The position numbers were made by a program, and so were the translations under genes. DNA of 42,763 bases from Verrucomicrobiota bacterium (lineage in GTDB: Bacteria > Chlamydiota > Chlamydiia > Chlamydiales > SM23-39). Shown piece by piece: positions 15,749 to 23,183 of this stretch. The notes beneath the pieces were generated by a model. That model worked only from the letters and a program-made list of their open reading frames with translations, was not told the origin of the DNA and made no database searches. The stretch's first letter is position 1. Every line of letters starts with the position of its first letter. The stretch covers positions 1-42,763 of the forward strand of contig JAFEGL010000021.1 in NCBI GenBank assembly GCA_018239895.1. The letters run 5' to 3'.

Positions 15749-16567
15749 ATGTTTTTTAGATACTTTCTAGTCTTGTGCTGCGCTTGTTTTTCTCTACATG
15801 CAGATGAGGTGTTCCACCGGACAGGGGACATCGAGGAAGTTTTCCAGATATTATCCGAGGCAGATTCTCAAGATCTCATCATCTTTGACGTCGACGAGGT
15901 TCTCATCGTCCCAAAAGATAAAATTCTGCGGCCCAATGCGGGAAGGGTGTGCTATCCCGTTTTCGACCGCCTCTTCTTTCCTACTTCAGATGAGGAAAAA
16001 ACAGAGCTCTTTGGCCATTGGATCCACCAGATAGAAGTGGAGGTTGTCCATCCCAAAATTGTAGAGGGGATTTGGGATCTTCAAGAAAAGGGGCATAAGA
16101 TCATCACTCTGACCCTCATGCTGCCGGGTCCAGGCCCTTGCGGCCCCATCGGGTCCATGGAAGATTTTCGGTTTCATGAACTCAAGGAGAGGGGATTTGA
16201 TTTCAGCGGCAGCCTCGAGGTGGAGTCCTTAAAGTTGTCTCTCGATCCCAAGCATGGCCGCGTTCCACTATTTAAAAACGGAATCCTCTTCTCCTATCCG
16301 TATCCGAAGGGACCTTCACTTGGAACCTTTTTAGAACAGATCGATTTTGTCCCTTCCAAAATCTGGTTCGTCGACAATGATCAGAGAAACGTCGATTCCG
16401 TTGCGAAAATGGCGCAGGCAAAGAACATTCCCTATGTGGGGATCCGCTACTTGGATCAAAAGTTCGAGCAGGAGGATTTTGACGAAGAGATCGGTTTGTT
16501 TCAATACGACCATTTTGAAAGGACAAAAATCTGGCTCGACGACGCATCGGCTCAAGAACGGAAGTAA
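15749..16567 (+). CDS. Exported DUF2608 (HAD-like) protein
   Basis: 272 residues with signal peptide MFFRYFLVLCCACFSLHADE. A HAD-type motif IIFDVDEVLIVPKD lies at about 44-57, and a later acidic pair occurs in KIWFVDNDQRNVDSVAKMA. This pattern matches DUF2608, known from chlamydiae and legionellae and thought to be HAD-related (recollection). A periplasmic or secreted phosphatase is a guess. Upstream, TAGAAT (15719-15724) is a reasonable -10, and SD GGGAGGG precedes the ATG. Because that -10 overlaps the stop of the pseudogene, transcription of this gene may start there. Confidence 0.8.
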   Translation: MFFRYFLVLCCACFSLHADEVFHRTGDIEEVFQILSEADSQDLIIFDVDEVLIVPKDKILRPNAGRVCYPVFDRLFFPTSDEEKTELFGHWIHQIEVEVVHPKIVEGIWDLQEKGHKIITLTLMLPGPGPCGPIGSMEDFRFHELKERGFDFSGSLEVESLKLSLDPKHGRVPLFKNGILFSYPYPKGPSLGTFLEQIDFVPSKIWFVDNDQRNVDSVAKMAQAKNIPYVGIRYLDQKFEQEDFDEEIGLFQYDHFERTKIWLDDASAQERK

Positions 16568-16630
16568 TACCTCTTGTTGAAAAGTATTCTTTAATATAAC
16601 CTCCCTGGGCTAAAAAACTTGGGAGGGTTT

Positions 16631-17146
16631 ATGATGAGAGTTCTTTCAGTATTGATGCCTATTTGTTCACTGTTTGCAACCATGAAGCCGGTTTCTATGG
16701 AAAACGATATCTATCTTGCAGGACCTCTCTTCACTTTGGCTGAGAGGCAATTCAACAGCGCGCTTGCAGAAAAGCTGCGGCAGCTGGGATACACCGTGTT
16801 TCTCCCGCAGGAGGCAGAACCTCGGGAAATTACATCGGAGTGCATTTTTGCGGTCGATGTGGGCGGCGTCGATGGGGCTCGCGCGGTTGTCGCGATCTTT
16901 GATGGTCCCGATCCCGATTCTGGCACCTGCTGGGAATGCGGCTACGCCTATGGCAAGGGGAAGCCGGTCATCGCTGTCCGGACCGATTTCCGGGGCATTG
17001 GAGATGGGAATCTCGCCCCTTACAACCTCATGTTGTGGGAGTCATCCGTCCGCCATATCCAAAAACCGTGCCTCCAACACGACATGCAGTCGATCGTAGA
17101 CGAAATTGATGAGGCTCTCCAATCGGTTCTCAGCAACAAAAACTAA
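16631..17146 (+). CDS. Nucleoside 2-deoxyribosyltransferase family protein with exported-looking N-terminus
   Basis: 171 residues from ATG 16631 (ATG 16634 has better spacing from the SD GGGAGGG). Core motifs are IYLAGPLFTLAERQFN, AVVAIFDGPDPDSGTCWECGYAYGKGKP with the probable catalytic Glu (E102), and NLMLWESS. The family cleaves or transfers deoxyribose between bases, or hydrolyses hydroxymethyl-dNMP. The N-terminal 17-23 residues (MMRVLSVLMPICSLFATMKP) are hydrophobic and resemble a signal peptide, not usual for this cytoplasmic salvage family. Chlamydiae scavenge host nucleotides, so salvage is a plausible role. The stop overlaps the convergent gene (CTAA). Confidence 0.82.
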   Translation: MMRVLSVLMPICSLFATMKPVSMENDIYLAGPLFTLAERQFNSALAEKLRQLGYTVFLPQEAEPREITSECIFAVDVGGVDGARAVVAIFDGPDPDSGTCWECGYAYGKGKPVIAVRTDFRGIGDGNLAPYNLMLWESSVRHIQKPCLQHDMQSIVDEIDEALQSVLSNKN

Positions 17147-17475
17147 TGCTTGGATCGAGCTAGCCACACAAAGCAATCAAAATAGCGGTCAAGATCTTGG
17201 AGAGTTGTTTTGAACTCGTCGCTTCCAAGAGCTGCGGCCGCAAATAACTCTCGAACACGAAGAATTTCTCTGCGTCGACCTTTCCATCGGATGTCTTCAA
17301 TCGTGAGGTAGAATAAGTCTAAGGCCCTAGCTACAGCACCCCAAAAACGGGTTGGATTGCCCTGGGCACGCAAAGCTCGACTTACTTCGCTTCCAATATT
17401 GGCCATTTGTTCAACAAGAGAAAATTTGGCCCAACTAGCTCTCACCGATTCTAAGTGTTCTGTATCTTTGGCCAT
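17143..17475 (-). CDS. Conserved small helical protein, second gene of DUF5674 cassette
   Basis: 110 residues, predicted all-helical. It contains SLVEQMANIGSEVSRAL, then RALDLFYLTIEDIRWKGRRRE and ILRVRELFAAAALG, then a segment ending YFDCFVWLARS. I associate the LTIED...R-KGR-EILR-RE pattern with small proteins scattered across bacteria, without a known function. The start is 2 bp after the DUF5674 stop, so they form a tight operon. The arrangement resembles a toxin-antitoxin cassette but no nuclease motif (for example HEPN RxxxxH) is visible. Confidence 0.6.
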   Translation of the reverse strand: MAKDTEHLESVRASWAKFSLVEQMANIGSEVSRALRAQGNPTRFWGAVARALDLFYLTIEDIRWKGRRREILRVRELFAAAALGSDEFKTTLQDLDRYFDCFVWLARSKH

Positions 17476-17477
17476 GC

Positions 17478-17825
17478 TTATTTTACTAGCCGGTTGACGA
17501 TTTCTCGAATTTTCTGCTGGATTGCTGGATCATCGACGCCCCGAGAATCGTTGCCTTGAGAAGGGCGTAGATTGATTACCGAATCGTATTCGATCCAATC
17601 ATCGCCAGATTGTTGTAGATAAAGATTGATTCCCCAGAGGTCTGCTTGACTGGATCCATTTTCTAGGAGAATCTCTTCTCCATCTGAATGCATCGTCATT
17701 CCAGCAATTATTATCTCTCGTTCGGTGTCGACCACAGCTTTAACTAAAGCCCCATATTTGTGCTTTAATTCCAACTCGTGCAAGTCGGCTTTTTTCACTT
17801 CTTGTTCGATGATCTTTGTAGGCAT
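17478..17825 (-). CDS. DUF5674-like protein
   Basis: 115 residues. The sequence ALVKAVVDTEREIIIAGMTM, HSDGEEILLENGSSQADLWGI, WIEYDSVINLRPSQGNDSRG and IREIVNRLVK follows the small DUF5674 family, as I recall it. The INxRPSQGNxSRGV block is the best signature. No catalytic role is known. First gene of a two-gene operon; the intergenic region 17826-17903 separates it from the divergent gene at 17928 and should hold both promoters. Confidence 0.65.
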   Translation of the reverse strand: MPTKIIEQEVKKADLHELELKHKYGALVKAVVDTEREIIIAGMTMHSDGEEILLENGSSQADLWGINLYLQQSGDDWIEYDSVINLRPSQGNDSRGVDDPAIQQKIREIVNRLVK

Positions 17826-17927
17826 ATCAAATCACTTAAAAACCGTGAGTTTATCATGAAATGTTCTGGGTTGCAAGACAGTCTCTAAGGAGCTGGGTAT
17901 AAATTGAGTGTTATTTTCTTGAGGCAT

Positions 17928-18725
17928 ATGATTGACAATATGGCGATTGAGATTCGTGAGGCGGGTGGGAAGCCCGTGCAGGCGTTGGCGATTGGGTCGG
18001 TCGTCGATACGCTCGAGGGGCGGATCGACCCAAAGCTAAGCAAACGGCGGTTTAAGGCTGCCGATTATTCGTTTGGCTTCGAGGCGGGTTCTCCGAGGGG
18101 ATTGTTCTCAATCGGCGAATCGGTTTTGGCAAATGATCTTTGCTATGCGACATCGACGGATGAGAGCACGCCTGAGTACGGAAAAGTCATTTGGGGCGAC
18201 GAGTTTGTCACCGGAGGGATGTTCCTTTTGCCGAAAGGGGCTCAGCCAACGCACCGGCTGACTGCGAGTCGGGCCGTGGCTCTGGACGATCTGTATCAGG
18301 AGATCTATCGGCAGGTGGAGCGCCCCGTGGCGGTGGTAGGGACTTGGGAATCGGAAGCCCTCCACTCGACCGCGATTGCAAAGCCGCCCATTGAGGGGCT
18401 CCCCATTTTTGAAAATAAAGATTACTACTTCCCCGCGCCGCCCCAAGTCTTGGGGCGATGCCACTGCTTTGTTGTGGGTATTTTAGCATCTTATCAGGAC
18501 AAGCGGTGGGAAACGTTGCATAAGCAGCTCGAGGTCGCTCTCTATCATAACCCCTACGACAAGGCGACGTTAGCCTCGCATACTCATGGCCTTATTTTAA
18601 AATCTGAGACGCCGGGCGTCAGGCCCGAACTCGTGGAGCAGTGCCTCCATATCTTCACAGGCCGGACGGTAGTAAAAAGCTGCCGGCTCGATCTTTTTTC
18701 ATTAGAATCTGTAAAAAATATTTAA
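17928..18725 (+). CDS. Hypothetical cytoplasmic protein
   Basis: 265 residues from ATG 17928, which has a GAGG four bases upstream; an in-frame TTG at 17904 is less likely. Not recognised. It has no signal peptide or transmembrane segment. Regions include VQALAIGSVVDTLEGRIDP, YGKVIWGDEFVTGGMFLLPK, VAVVGTWESEALHSTAIAKP and VLGRCHCFVVGILASYQDKR, so an alternating beta/alpha fold is likely. His- and Cys-containing segments (GRCHCF; LASHTHGL) could bind metal, but no family motif is complete. Confidence 0.55.
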   Translation: MIDNMAIEIREAGGKPVQALAIGSVVDTLEGRIDPKLSKRRFKAADYSFGFEAGSPRGLFSIGESVLANDLCYATSTDESTPEYGKVIWGDEFVTGGMFLLPKGAQPTHRLTASRAVALDDLYQEIYRQVERPVAVVGTWESEALHSTAIAKPPIEGLPIFENKDYYFPAPPQVLGRCHCFVVGILASYQDKRWETLHKQLEVALYHNPYDKATLASHTHGLILKSETPGVRPELVEQCLHIFTGRTVVKSCRLDLFSLESVKNI

Positions 18726-18808
18726 ACAGTATAATAACATAGTTACTTCGTGTTATTAATTGATGTTTGTTTGATTATGTCAATTCAAACAAAATAAGCG
18801 TTATTTGC

Positions 18809-19861
18809 ATGAATGTTACTCCTGTAAAATCATTTTATTTAAATACAGCTCTCTATTCGCCGACGATTGCCCAAGCGGCCTTGGCTGAGGCGCCTGCAAT
18901 CAAGTCCTCCTATCGGGCCTCTGTCCGGAGGATGAAGCATCTTCTGGCCGCTCAAGCGCCCACGTTTGTCTCCCCCACGGACAGATTCATGAAGGCCCAT
19001 TCTCTTATTCGGATCAATTCGGTGCTCCAGCGTTACGGGATGACAGGGAGAGATCTATCGCTTTTTAAGACAATGATCGCGGAAGAGAAGCAGGGGTTTT
19101 TTGGCTACCAAGCAGGCTCGAGCACGCTTCGAGTTTTCCAAGACATCCTTGGCATGCTTGTGAAAAAGGTTTTGAAGATCGACATGAAGGACGATTTTTT
19201 CTTTTTGAGAGTGCCGGGAGATTCCACATTCCATTACGAGACGGCCCTAGATTTTTTAAAGGACAAGCAGGGCGATTTAGCGGTGCCGCCAGGAGATAAC
19301 GATCCAGATCTCCGGCAACACATCCTTTCAATCAATATGAATTTATACCAGTCATATGATAAACCCTGGGACCTGTCGCCCCGTTACTTTCTGGAGAACA
19401 CAACCTGGACGCATGCAAATGCTCTCAAGCTCAGCAAGCCGTTCTTTGAGTCGTTGGGGATTTCAGGAGAGGTGGTTGACGAGTTGTGGATACAAGCGCT
19501 CGATCTTCTTCCGCACAACAGGGGCTATATTCTCCAGTTCTTCGATGAGAGCGAAGGGTATGCATTTACGAAGGAGCATGCCTACATCGCCCATTCGGGA
19601 GGCATGCCTCACCAGAGGTATCCAAATCATGAAATTCTCTTTGATGAGAAGGCCTCAGATTTCCCCCAAATGCGCCTTGTCATGAGCAATGGAGCGACGC
19701 TCAACCCCTATTCTTCTTTGCGGATGAAGCGCTATGATGGCTTGACCGACCAGGAGAGGAGCCAGTACGAGTCGTCTCTCCAAAATTTGATCGAAAAGCT
19801 CTCCTACGATCCTAAAAAAGTTCGAGAAACTCGAGAAAAGTTATTGAATCTTTGGCTTTAA
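18809..19861 (+). CDS. Hypothetical protein
   Basis: 350 residues from ATG 18809. Not recognised. Features: an N-terminal region rich in Ala and Ser, no signal peptide, a mixed core (FFGYQAGSSTLRVFQDILGM; LDLLPHNRGYILQFFDESEG; HSGGMPHQRYPNHEILFDE) and a helical C-terminus. The preceding 85 bp are strongly AT-rich, with a perfect TATAAT at 18730-18735 as probable -10, but no Shine-Dalgarno is visible before the ATG. The last 21 bp overlap the end of the tetR-family gene. Confidence 0.55.
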   Translation: MNVTPVKSFYLNTALYSPTIAQAALAEAPAIKSSYRASVRRMKHLLAAQAPTFVSPTDRFMKAHSLIRINSVLQRYGMTGRDLSLFKTMIAEEKQGFFGYQAGSSTLRVFQDILGMLVKKVLKIDMKDDFFFLRVPGDSTFHYETALDFLKDKQGDLAVPPGDNDPDLRQHILSINMNLYQSYDKPWDLSPRYFLENTTWTHANALKLSKPFFESLGISGEVVDELWIQALDLLPHNRGYILQFFDESEGYAFTKEHAYIAHSGGMPHQRYPNHEILFDEKASDFPQMRLVMSNGATLNPYSSLRMKRYDGLTDQERSQYESSLQNLIEKLSYDPKKVRETREKLLNLWL

Positions 19862-20437
19862 AAAATGAAAGGACCCTGTGGGGGCTTTGAGAAGAGTTTC
19901 GATGAGGGTGGGCAAAGCCTCAAGGCGGCGGGCAAGCTCTTCTTGGGTCCAAGGGTGGATCCCGATGTCAGTGAGAAACTGGAACGAAAAAAAGATCATC
20001 TCGACACACTCGAGCGGATGCTTAGTTTGGAATAGCCCCTCTTTGCAGCCTTGGACGATGAGAGCCGCATAGAGGGGAGTCTGCTTTCTTAAGAGAGAGA
20101 CGAGGATCCGAAGGTGCATCATGGCGTTGGCCGGCCTGTGGAGCTCGCTTAGAAGCTTTTCTGAAGAGAGATTCCCTTTTTTCAGCAGGATCTCGATCTT
20201 TTCGATGGCGTTCCCTTCCAATTCTGCGAAAAGGCGCTCCATCTGCGCCAGGTTTTCCTCGGCGATGTTTTCTATGACCGCTTCCAAAAGCTCTTCTTTC
20301 GACTTGAAATAGTGATAAACCGTCCCTTTTCCTATGTCGAGATATTCGATGAGATCTTGCATCGTTGTGTTGCCGTAGTCCTTTGTATGAAAAAGATGGC
20401 GGGCCGCTTGGACGATCTCTAATTTTCGGTTAGTCAT
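19841..20437 (-). CDS. TetR-family transcriptional repressor
   Basis: 198 residues from ATG 20437. N-terminal helix-turn-helix: IVQAARHLFHTKDYGNTTMQDLIEYLDIGKGTVYHYFKSKEELL (about 8-52) with the characteristic G-T-V-Y-H-Y-F-K recognition helix. The C-terminal half is the helical ligand and dimer domain. It is divergent from the FAD monooxygenase gene, with a perfect palindromic operator between them. The -10 TATACT ends only 7 bases before the ATG and no Shine-Dalgarno exists, so its mRNA is probably leaderless. Its ligand may be a substrate of the monooxygenase (inference). Confidence 0.88.
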   Translation of the reverse strand: MTNRKLEIVQAARHLFHTKDYGNTTMQDLIEYLDIGKGTVYHYFKSKEELLEAVIENIAEENLAQMERLFAELEGNAIEKIEILLKKGNLSSEKLLSELHRPANAMMHLRILVSLLRKQTPLYAALIVQGCKEGLFQTKHPLECVEMIFFSFQFLTDIGIHPWTQEELARRLEALPTLIETLLKAPTGSFHFLKPKIQ

Positions 20438-20444
20438 GGGGGAG

Positions 20445-20473
20445 AGTATAGAGAGCTTGAACAAATTTATCAA
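20445..20473 (-). promoter_or_regulatory. Promoter of the tetR-family gene
   Basis: Read on the minus strand: -35 TTGATA (20468-20473), 17-bp spacer, -10 TATACT (20445-20450). The -10 is 7 bases from the ATG at 20437, so transcription should start at or next to the start codon. Confidence 0.7.
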
Positions 20474-20503
20474 TTGACCGACCGTCGGTCGGTTTGGTAT
20501 ATT
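20474..20503 (+). promoter_or_regulatory. Promoter of the FAD monooxygenase gene
   Basis: -35 TTGACC (20474-20479), 18-bp spacer, -10 TATATT (20498-20503). The TetR operator palindrome covers the end of the -35 and most of the spacer, so repressor binding would exclude RNA polymerase. Confidence 0.75.
20477..20493. promoter_or_regulatory. TetR-type operator palindrome
   Basis: ACCGACCGTCGGTCGGT is a perfect 17-bp inverted repeat with a single central base. ACCGACC/GGTCGGT half-sites are typical of TetR-family operators. It overlaps the -35 and spacer of the monooxygenase promoter and sits just upstream of the tetR -35, so both genes can be controlled. Confidence 0.9.
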
Positions 20504-20527
20504 CCATCCTTTTTTAGGAGGCGAGCG

Positions 20528-21691
20528 ATGAAAATATTGATCTCCGGAGCCGGCATTGCCGGGTTCACTTTAGCTTACTGGTTAAAACAGCGCGGCTTTA
20601 CGCCGACGATCGTTGAAAAATACCCTTCATTAAGAAAAGGGGGATATAAAGTCGACGTGCGCGGGACAGCTCTCGAAGTGGTCCGGCGGATGGGGATCTA
20701 CCCAGATCTTCTCAATGCCAATGTCAAACTCAAACGGTCCCAATTCGTCACTCCAGATCTCAAGGTATTCGAATTCGAAGGGGATATACTAGGCCACCCA
20801 TCGGAAGAGGATCTCGACGTCAACCGGTGGGATCTTTCCCAAATCATCGCCATGGCCTGTGGCGAGATCGAGATCATCTACGGCGACTCGATCGTCCAGA
20901 TCGAAGAAAAGGTACACTTTGAGAAGATGTCTCCCAGAACCTTCGACATCGTCGTCGGCGCTGACGGGATCCACTCCAACGTAAGAAAGCTTGTCTTTGG
21001 AGATGAATCAACCTTCTTAAAAGAGTACGGGGTCCATTTTTGTGTATTTCCGATCCCTAATCTTTTTAATCTGGATCGCTCCGAAATCGTCTATTTTGAC
21101 AAAGGAAAATTAGTCTCCGCGTACGCTGCCGAGAACCACTCGTTTGCCTGCCTTGCATTCAAATCGGAGAACAATCTCCTCCCTCGCGAAAATCTAAAAT
21201 CGATTTTTGAAGAGCGGTTCAAGAATACCGGATGGGAGATCCCCCGCTTTGTCGCCGCGATGAAAGAGAGCAACGACTGCTATTTCGATACGGTCGCACA
21301 GATCCGGATGCCCGCCTGGTCAAAAGGAAACGTCGTCCTCGTGGGGGATGCGGCTCACGCCGCCTCCTCAATTGGGACGAGCCTAGCGATCGTCGGGGCC
21401 TACATCTTGGCCCAAGAGATCGAGGGGGACTATCCCACTGCTTTTGCCCGCTACGAAAAATCGATGCGGAAGTTTGTCGAAAGGGGGCAAAACCTCGCCC
21501 AATCGAACCTTCAGATCATCGCGAATGCAGAATCGTCCTGGCTCATCAAACTTCAGCTCTATTTGATGAAGCTGCTGCCGGAGAAGTTCATCCGCCTCTC
21601 TTCGAAGTGGGAAAGATGGCAGATGAAACGGGCGGCCAACTCCTTAAAATTAGACAGCTACGTAGACCCAGGCCGAAATCCCCGAGAGTAG
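20528..21691 (+). CDS. FAD-dependent monooxygenase (PHBH/TetX-like)
   Basis: 387 residues from ATG 20528, preceded by SD AGGAGG; the longer TTG-started frame would begin inside the promoter. N-terminal Rossmann motif ISGAGIAGFTLAYWLKQRG (GxGxxG at about 7-12), GADGIHS in the DG motif, and the FAD-binding GD motif NVVLVGDAAHAASSIG. These are the three hallmark motifs of class A flavoprotein monooxygenases, which hydroxylate aromatic compounds or inactivate antibiotics such as tetracyclines and rifamycins. It is repressed, presumably, by the divergent TetR protein. The last 42 bp overlap the GGCT-like gene on the other strand. Confidence 0.9.
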   Translation: MKILISGAGIAGFTLAYWLKQRGFTPTIVEKYPSLRKGGYKVDVRGTALEVVRRMGIYPDLLNANVKLKRSQFVTPDLKVFEFEGDILGHPSEEDLDVNRWDLSQIIAMACGEIEIIYGDSIVQIEEKVHFEKMSPRTFDIVVGADGIHSNVRKLVFGDESTFLKEYGVHFCVFPIPNLFNLDRSEIVYFDKGKLVSAYAAENHSFACLAFKSENNLLPRENLKSIFEERFKNTGWEIPRFVAAMKESNDCYFDTVAQIRMPAWSKGNVVLVGDAAHAASSIGTSLAIVGAYILAQEIEGDYPTAFARYEKSMRKFVERGQNLAQSNLQIIANAESSWLIKLQLYLMKLLPEKFIRLSSKWERWQMKRAANSLKLDSYVDPGRNPRE

Positions 21692-22021
21692 TTTCACCTG
21701 GACCCGTTTGTAATCGTCGACCTCGTACTGATCTGCCCGCTCGAGCTCCTCTTTGGAAATCTGAAAGACCATGCCTGGGATTTGGTCTTTCGGGTCTCCC
21801 GAAAAGTGGATGATCGAGTGGACATCCTCGCCGCTTTTGGCGATGACCTCAGGATCGGTGATTTTCACTTTTTTTAGATAATAGCCGGGGAGGCTATCTG
21901 GATGCCCTGCCAACTTCCGGCCAAAGGTGGTCATCTGCACCTTTTCGTACCTCAGCGTTCCATACGAAAATAAGTTCTCCGTGCGCCGTTCATTTTTCAG
22001 TTCTTGCATGATTGAACTCAT
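21650..22021 (-). CDS. Gamma-glutamylcyclotransferase (AIG2)-like protein
   Basis: 123 residues. LFSYGTLRYEKVQ is the substrate-loop motif (YGTLR). The C-terminal IPGMVFQISKEELERADQYEVDDYKRVQVKLL follows the family ending (G-x-x-Y/F-x-I ... D-x-Y/E ... Y-x-R), with Glu residues available as general base. Such proteins cyclise gamma-glutamyl amines to 5-oxoproline. The start overlaps the stop of the upstream SDR gene (ATGA), so the two form an operon; the 3' end overlaps the monooxygenase gene by 42 bp. Confidence 0.8.
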   Translation of the reverse strand: MSSIMQELKNERRTENLFSYGTLRYEKVQMTTFGRKLAGHPDSLPGYYLKKVKITDPEVIAKSGEDVHSIIHFSGDPKDQIPGMVFQISKEELERADQYEVDDYKRVQVKLLSGISAWVYVAV

Positions 22022-22848
22022 TTTTTAAATCGGAATAGCTCTCGCGAAATGGGAATCATCCCTGGCTCAAGCGGCATGAAGAGGGTTTGGACGAGGGGGT
22101 GATCGGGATTTACTGCGTAAATAGAGAAGTCGGTCATGCCCGTCTCTCGAAGCAAGGCCTCGTCGATGAAAAATTGGCCTGTAGTATCTGCTCGAAGCGA
22201 AAGCTCGAAAGCGGCGTCCGCCATGATCGCGGGCCAGCGGCTCCCCGCGTAGACTTCGGGTAAGAGATGATCTTTGAGTCTCTGCGTGGCGATATTCGTC
22301 CGAGGCCAAAGGGAATTGATCGAAATTTGTGGAAACTGGGCGGCCATTCCCCGCGTGCACAAGCTCATCCCATATTTGCCGATGGAGAAGGGGAGATGGT
22401 CTCGGAGCCACTGCTCCTCAAGATTGAGGGGCGGCGCGACGTTGATGATGTGGGGATTTTCCGCCTTCTTCAAATGGGGGATGCAAGCCTGCGAGAGGAA
22501 AAAGGCGGCCCGGACGCTGGTTGAGGCGATCAGATCGAACTGCTCTGGTGTCGTGTGCAAGCTGTCGTTGAAGCAGGGGGCGCTGGTGTTGTTGATCAAG
22601 ACGTCGATCCCCCCGAATCGGGCCGCAACTTCTGCAACAAGGCTTTTTAATTGAGCTGCATCGCGCACATCTGTATCGAATACGAGGGCTTGCCCTCCGG
22701 CCGAGATAATCCCGTCGACCGTTTCTTTGACTTGAGCCGGGCTATCTTTGGAGACGATGGCGACATTCGCCCCGCTCGAGGCAAATCGCAAAGCCATCGC
22801 TTGGCCGATCCCTTGACCAGCGCCTGTGATTAGAACTGTTTTCTTCAT
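22018..22848 (-). CDS. HSDL2-like SDR with altered catalytic residues
   Basis: 276 residues. The cofactor site is intact (LITGAGQGIGQ at 6-16; DVLINNTSA in place of NNAG). The region HIINVAPPLNLEEQWLRDHL, then PFSIGKYGMS, aligns with the hydroxysteroid dehydrogenase-like 2 pattern (NISPPL ... YTIAKYGMS). Here the catalytic Ser is Ala (A138) and the catalytic Tyr is Phe (F154), while K158 remains. Both missing hydroxyls argue for a non-catalytic or altered enzyme that still binds NAD(P). The gene is co-transcribed with the GGCT-like gene. Confidence 0.8.
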   Translation of the reverse strand: MKKTVLITGAGQGIGQAMALRFASSGANVAIVSKDSPAQVKETVDGIISAGGQALVFDTDVRDAAQLKSLVAEVAARFGGIDVLINNTSAPCFNDSLHTTPEQFDLIASTSVRAAFFLSQACIPHLKKAENPHIINVAPPLNLEEQWLRDHLPFSIGKYGMSLCTRGMAAQFPQISINSLWPRTNIATQRLKDHLLPEVYAGSRWPAIMADAAFELSLRADTTGQFFIDEALLRETGMTDFSIYAVNPDHPLVQTLFMPLEPGMIPISRELFRFKK

Positions 22849-22949
22849 AGCCCTTTGATGAAGAGCTGTATTTTAACCGAATCAGCATTTTTATTAAATG
22901 AATAGTTTGATACAAGGGGAGATGGATAAAACCTGATTTGTGGTGATGG

Positions 22950-23183
22950 ATGAAAAAGCAAACAGCTCTATTTCTTGGTGGTCTAGTGGTGGTAATCCTT
23001 GGGTATTATTTGACCCATTATGCGAAGCCAAATGTTCAAGTGAACAACAAGACATGCCCGGTCTCTGGACAAAATGTCAACCATACCGATACCTATGTTC
23101 ACAATGGCAAGGAATACAGGCTCTGCAGCGACCAGTGCAAAGAGTCGCTTTCGAAGAATCCTGGAAAGTATCTAGGAGACTAA
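22950..23183 (+). CDS. Membrane-anchored YHS/TRASH-like metal-binding protein
   Basis: 77 residues. An N-terminal hydrophobic anchor (TALFLGGLVVVILGYYL) is followed by a YHS-like domain: KTCPVSGQNVNHTDTYVHNG, KEYRLCSDQCKESL, SKNPGKYL. The Cys residues of CPVSG and CSDQC are in the right places to bind a transition metal such as copper. It faces the periplasm, probably as a metal chaperone or sensor. No strong SD is visible. Its stop overlaps that of the convergent hydrolase gene (CTAA). Confidence 0.78.
   Translation: MKKQTALFLGGLVVVILGYYLTHYAKPNVQVNNKTCPVSGQNVNHTDTYVHNGKEYRLCSDQCKESLSKNPGKYLGD

Noticed and set aside
17143..17475. HEPN ribonuclease toxin
   Set aside because: No RxxxxH motif is present; only the layout is toxin-antitoxin-like.
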